Shown piece by piece: positions 60,501 to 64,000 of a stretch of DNA of 64,000 nt. Each line of letters opens with the position of its first letter. The stretch's first letter is position 1. The notes under the pieces were generated by a model. That model was given only the letters and a program-made list of their open reading frames with translations, was not told the DNA's origin and made no database searches. The stretch comes from DATAGZ01 sp036263455 (GTDB lineage Bacteria; Pseudomonadota; Alphaproteobacteria; Dongiales; Dongiaceae), in assembly GCA_036263455.1 (NCBI GenBank), contig DATAGZ010000001.1:1-64000 (forward strand), given 5' to 3'. Made by a program: the position numbers and the translations under genes.

Positions 60501-62686
60501 CGTGCCTCGGCCGCGGGCTGGACGAAGCCCGCCAGGACCATCTTGTGGCCGGCCTTGTCGAAGGTGATCTCCAGCCGGTCGCCATCAACAGAGAGGACCT
60601 GGCCATAGCCGAACTTCCGATGGAAGATTCGCTCGCCGCGGTGATAGGAGCGGCTGGCGGTTGGCAACGGCTGAACCTGGAAGGCCGGCGTGCGGCGGGT
60701 CTCGGCAAAGCCCCGTACCTGTGGAGCGCGGTGAAGGGCTTGATAAACCTGCGTTTCCATTTTCTCGACATGCTCGGGCGGTAATTCATCGACGAAACGC
60801 GACGGCATGGTGCTCTGCCACTGATTATGCAGGCGCCGGTTCAATGCATAGGAGACGATCGCGAGACGCCGCGCGCGGGTCAGTCCGACATAGGCGAGGC
60901 GGCGCTCCTCCTCGAGACCCGCCTCGCCGGCTTCGTCGAGGGCACGCGGATGCGGAAACATGCCCTCCTCCCAGCCCGGCAGATACACCACCTCGAATTC
61001 CAGGCCCTTGGCGCCATGGAGGGTCATGAGGGACACTTTCTCGGTCGGATCGCCATCGGCGATTTCCATGACGAGCTGCACGTGTTCAAGGAAGGCGCCG
61101 AGATGCTCGAACTCCTCCATGGCGCGCACGAATTCCTTGAGATTGTCGAGCCGTCCGGCCGCTTCCGCCGATTTATCGGCCTGCCACATTCCGGTATAGC
61201 CCGATTCGTCGAGCACGATCTCCGCGAGTTCGCCGTGCGAACGCTCGGCTTCGAGCGCGCGCCAGCGTTCGAGCTGATGCAGGAAATCGGCCAGGGCCCG
61301 GCGCGCGGCGGGGCGCAGCTCATCGGTCAGGACCAGGCGCCGCGCGGCCTCGGGCAGGGAAATGCCGGCATGGCGCGCACCGGCATGCAGGGCCTGGAGC
61401 GTGGCATCGCCCAATCCGCGCTTGGGCACGTTCACGATCCGCTCGAAGGCGAGCGAATCGTCGGGCTGATGGATGAGCCGAAGATAGGCGAGCGCGTCGC
61501 GAATCTCCTGCCGCTCGTAAAAGCGCGGCCCGCCGATCACGCGGTAGGGCAAGCCCATGGTAACGAACCGTTCCTCGAATTCGCGGGTCTGAAAGCCCGC
61601 CCGGACCAGAATAGCGATACGGCCCAGCCCGACGCCGCTTCGCTGTTGTTGTTCGATGTCGTCGCCGATCTCGCGCGCTTCCTCTTCTCCGTCCCAAGCC
61701 ATCAGCAATCGCACCGGTTCGCCTTCGTTCTCCGCCGTCCAGAGCGTCTTACCCAGGCGGCGCTGGTTGCGCGCGATCAAATGACTGGCGGCGGCGAGAA
61801 TGTGCGGGGTCGAGCGATAATTCTGTTCGAGCCGGATAAGTACCGCGCCGGGAAAATCCTTTTCAAACCGCAGGATGTTGCCGATCTCCGCGCCCCGGAA
61901 GGAATAGATACTTTGATCCTCATCGCCCACGCAGCAGATATTGCCGCTGCCACCGAGCGCGAGAAACCGCAGCCAGAGATATTGCGCGACATTCGTATCC
62001 TGATATTCATCGACCAGGATGTATCGGAAGCGCTGCTGAACCTGGGCGAGAACGTCGCCGGCGCGGGAAAAGAGTTCGAGGTTATAGAGCAGCAGGTCCC
62101 CGAAATCGCAGGCGTTCAGCGTGCGCAGCCGCTCCTGGTACTCCTGGTAGAGGGAGAGAATCCTGCCGCCCAGAGCGTCGCCGCCTTCGGCCACGCTGAC
62201 CTTCTCCGGCGTGAGGCCGCGATCCTTCCACCTGCCGATGATGGAAAGGACGAGACGAGCCGGCCATTTCTTTTCGTCGATATTGGCAGCTGTCAGTAAT
62301 TGCTTCAGCAGACGCTTCTGGTCATCCTGGTCGAGAATGGTGAAGTTGGGGCGCAGGCCCACCCGCTCGGCGTGCGGGCGCAGCAGGCGCGCCGCAAGCG
62401 AATGAAAAGTACCGAGCCACCAGCCCTCGACCGGCCGCCCCAGCAGATGGCCAATGCGCTCGCGCATCTCTCCGGCCGCCTTGTTGGTGAAAGTCACGGC
62501 GAGAATCTGGGCGGGGTTCGCCCGATGCGTGGCGAGCAGATGCGCGATCCGCGCCGTGAGGACCTTGGTCTTGCCGGTACCCGCGCCTGCCAGCACGAGG
62601 ACGGCGCCGTCGCTGGCCAGCACGGCCTCGCGCTGCCGCTCGTTCAGGCCGCGTAAATATATGGGGTCGGAATCGGATTCCTGCAT
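60497..62686 (-). CDS. UvrD/PcrA-type ATP-dependent DNA helicase
   Basis: 729 residues, superfamily 1A helicase. LNERQREAVLASDG (Q motif), VLAGAGTGKTKVLTARI (Walker A), ILVDEYQDTNVAQYLWLRF (Walker B), VGDEDQSIYSFRGA (motif III), RLEQNYRSTPHIL (IV), SLMTLHGAKGLEFEVV (V) and EERRLAYVGLTRARR (VI) are in order; the C-terminal RIFHRKFGYGQVLSVDGD is the Tudor-like end of the UvrD/PcrA group. It acts in nucleotide excision repair or replication restart. The start at 62686 removes an unlikely 60-residue extension. Confidence 0.94.
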   Translation of the reverse strand: MQESDSDPIYLRGLNERQREAVLASDGAVLVLAGAGTGKTKVLTARIAHLLATHRANPAQILAVTFTNKAAGEMRERIGHLLGRPVEGWWLGTFHSLAARLLRPHAERVGLRPNFTILDQDDQKRLLKQLLTAANIDEKKWPARLVLSIIGRWKDRGLTPEKVSVAEGGDALGGRILSLYQEYQERLRTLNACDFGDLLLYNLELFSRAGDVLAQVQQRFRYILVDEYQDTNVAQYLWLRFLALGGSGNICCVGDEDQSIYSFRGAEIGNILRFEKDFPGAVLIRLEQNYRSTPHILAAASHLIARNQRRLGKTLWTAENEGEPVRLLMAWDGEEEAREIGDDIEQQQRSGVGLGRIAILVRAGFQTREFEERFVTMGLPYRVIGGPRFYERQEIRDALAYLRLIHQPDDSLAFERIVNVPKRGLGDATLQALHAGARHAGISLPEAARRLVLTDELRPAARRALADFLHQLERWRALEAERSHGELAEIVLDESGYTGMWQADKSAEAAGRLDNLKEFVRAMEEFEHLGAFLEHVQLVMEIADGDPTEKVSLMTLHGAKGLEFEVVYLPGWEEGMFPHPRALDEAGEAGLEEERRLAYVGLTRARRLAIVSYALNRRLHNQWQSTMPSRFVDELPPEHVEKMETQVYQALHRAPQVRGFAETRRTPAFQVQPLPTASRSYHRGERIFHRKFGYGQVLSVDGDRLEITFDKAGHKMVLAGFVQPAAEAR

Positions 62687-62753
62687 GGCATGGAGATAGC
62701 ATGCCCCACCCGATCGCGCCAGAAAGAGCGACCGGAATAGGCCCGCCCGGCGG

Positions 62754-63206
62754 CTAGGACGAAAGCTGGGACGGCGCGGGCGAGAGGAAGCGCGCGACGA
62801 TGCGGCGGGCGAGCTGGTCGCGCACCTCGCGATAGGCGGTAAGCCTCGTTTCCCGGGGCCCTTCAACGAAAGAAGGGTCGAAAGTCGGCCAATATTCCAC
62901 CTCGCAGGCCATGGTGCGCGTCAATTCGACCGCACTGTGCTGCGCCTCGGGGGAAAGCGATATGATCAAGTCGAAGGACGTATCTTCGAGATCGGCAAAG
63001 GTCTTGGGCCGATGTCGACGCATGTCGATGCCGATCTCCTCCATGATCGCAATCGTGAAGCCGTCGGTATCGCTCGCCTTGACGCCCACCGAATCGACGA
63101 AGATCTTATGGCCAAGGTAATGCTTGAGCAGGGCCTCCGCCATCGGCGAGCGGATGGAGTTTTGGGTGCAGCAGAACAGAACGGAGCCGGGCAGCTTGGC
63201 AATCAT
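62754..63206 (-). CDS. Low-molecular-weight protein-tyrosine-phosphatase family protein
   Basis: 150 residues. The phosphate loop CTQNSIRS (C-x5-R-S) lies near residue 13 in VLFCCTQNSIRSPMAEALL; the late acidic motif is WPTFDPSFVEG with the general-acid Asp. It could be a tyrosine phosphatase or an ArsC-like enzyme; no arsenic genes are near. In many Alphaproteobacteria this gene follows UPF0262 and precedes infA; here infA is absent. Confidence 0.88.
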   Translation of the reverse strand: MIAKLPGSVLFCCTQNSIRSPMAEALLKHYLGHKIFVDSVGVKASDTDGFTIAIMEEIGIDMRRHRPKTFADLEDTSFDLIISLSPEAQHSAVELTRTMACEVEYWPTFDPSFVEGPRETRLTAYREVRDQLARRIVARFLSPAPSQLSS

Positions 63207-63212
63207 GCATCC

Positions 63213-63695
63213 TCACACGGCGCGCAGCGACAGGGCGCAGATCAGGGTGAACAGGCGGCGGGCCGTGCTCCAATCCATGTCCGCCTTGCCCGCGAGCCGC
63301 TCGGTCAAGAGGCGCGCGCCTTCCTCATGCAAGCCTCGGCGGGCCATGTCGATGGTTTCGATATGCGAGGGCGAGCAATGGCGGATGGCCTCGTAATAGG
63401 AATCGCAGATCGCCAGATAGTCCCGCACCGGCCGGCGGAAGGGCGACAAAGCGAGCATGAAAGCATGCAGCGGCGCGTCCTCGGTGGAGCGGATATCGAA
63501 GAGCAGGCGACCTTCCTCGAGAGCGAGGCGGACATGATAAGGCCCGTCATGCGCGACGGCGGGATGGAAATGATTATCCTCGAGCAAATCATTGATGGCG
63601 ATGGCGATCTCGTTGCTCCGCTCGAAGGAGAAATGCTGGCCTTCCTGATCGGCCAAGTCGAGTTTCGCGATGCGCCAGGCGGGGCGGTCAGCCAT
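63213..63695 (-). CDS. UPF0262 family protein
   Basis: 160 residues from ATG 63695. RIAKLDLADQ near the start, FERSNEIAIAINDLLEDNHF, HVRLALEEGRLLFDI, LALSPFRRPVRDYLAICDSY and ARRGLHEEGARLLTERLAGK are highly conserved in this alphaproteobacterial family of unknown function. It overlaps the hisG 3' end by 8 nt and precedes the phosphatase by 6 nt. Confidence 0.92.
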   Translation of the reverse strand: MADRPAWRIAKLDLADQEGQHFSFERSNEIAIAINDLLEDNHFHPAVAHDGPYHVRLALEEGRLLFDIRSTEDAPLHAFMLALSPFRRPVRDYLAICDSYYEAIRHCSPSHIETIDMARRGLHEEGARLLTERLAGKADMDWSTARRLFTLICALSLRAV

Positions 63696-64000
63696 GGGCG
63701 CTGGCATCGCCGATGCGACGAAGCAGGGGCCAGAGCCTGTCCCCCTCCGTCTTCAATAGCGAGCGATTGACTACCAGGCGCGCCGAGACATCGGCGATCT
63801 TCTCGATCTCGACCAATCCGTTGGCTTTCAGCGTGGCGCCGCTCGCGACCAGGTCGACGATATAGCGGGCCAATCCAAGCTGAGGCGCAAGCTCCATGGC
63901 GCCCGACAGGTCGATAATGTCTGCTTGAACGCCACGGGCGGCAAAATGCTGCCGAGTGGTGCGTGGATATTTAGTGGCTATCCGAATCTCCGACCAACTG
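63688..64000 (-). CDS. hisG: ATP phosphoribosyltransferase (short form), C-terminal part (truncated by window edge)
   Basis: The last about 103 residues of HisG, first enzyme of histidine synthesis. IRIATKYPRTTRQHFAARGV, then IIDLSGAMELAPQLGLARYI and LVASGATLKANGLVEIEKIA are the family core. It ends soon after LVVNRSLLKT without the regulatory C-terminal domain, so it is the short form that needs HisZ. The start lies outside the window. UPF0262 follows directly, with no hisD between. Confidence 0.95.
   Translation of the reverse strand, partial: SWSEIRIATKYPRTTRQHFAARGVQADIIDLSGAMELAPQLGLARYIVDLVASGATLKANGLVEIEKIADVSARLVVNRSLLKTEGDRLWPLLRRIGDASAHG

Overview
The window is chromosomal DNA of an alphaproteobacterium, possibly Rhodospirillales-like. 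It has a complete dcw cluster from mraZ to ftsZ, a trpB-trpA-accD-folC operon, rimP-nusA-ylxR/L7Ae-infB, a short-form HisG with UPF0262, cobalamin and queuosine genes and an intracellular PHA depolymerase. No closer placement is supported by sequence reading alone. Most genes are GC-rich and tightly packed, with many ATGA/GTGA stop-start overlaps.

Layout. 1-5.8 kb (minus): a polyamine/amino-acid utilisation set (aldehyde dehydrogenase fragment, glutamine-synthetase-like ligase, APC permease), then a KimA-like K+ transporter with a small partner gene. 5.9-9.9 kb (minus): CoA transferase-pyrB-pyrC-like-plsY. 10.0-10.4 kb: RNase P RNA with a good promoter. 10.5-17.1 kb: methyltransferase, cobT diverging from cobS-cobC, a SYLF lipid-binding protein, SCO1, PHA depolymerase, a cysteine-cluster protein and a doubled DUF4170 protein. 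17.1-35.2 kb (minus): the dcw cluster, with three MraZ boxes upstream. 35.5-40.0 kb (plus): trpB-trpA-accD-folC-HIT. 40.1-45.6 kb (minus): the rimP-nusA-infB operon behind an attenuator-like hairpin.

45.6-50.3 kb is a visibly more A+T-rich accessory island. It holds one intact luxR-type regulator, three tandem 198-residue luxI-type acyl-homoserine-lactone synthase genes, each with a 20-bp lux-box-like palindrome 43-52 nt before its start codon, and two paralogous small proteins of unknown function sharing the motif GVYRCLQ. Between them lie fossils: a frameshifted luxR 5' end, a luxR 3' end and two remnants of the small gene, one fused to the last codons of luxR. Together these imply an ancestral unit luxR - lux box - luxI - small ORF that was tandemly amplified and then partly deleted. 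This is the most unusual part of the window. Short hairpin repeats flank the island.

50.4-64 kb (minus unless stated): a secreted protein with an internal duplication, acnA, a candidate three-hairpin small RNA (plus), a Ppx/GppA phosphatase, the queuosine operon queA-tgt-queF-queG with a divergent YhhQ-type transporter, ubiA and a UvrD-type helicase, a low-molecular-weight phosphatase, UPF0262, and the 3' part of hisG running off the window.
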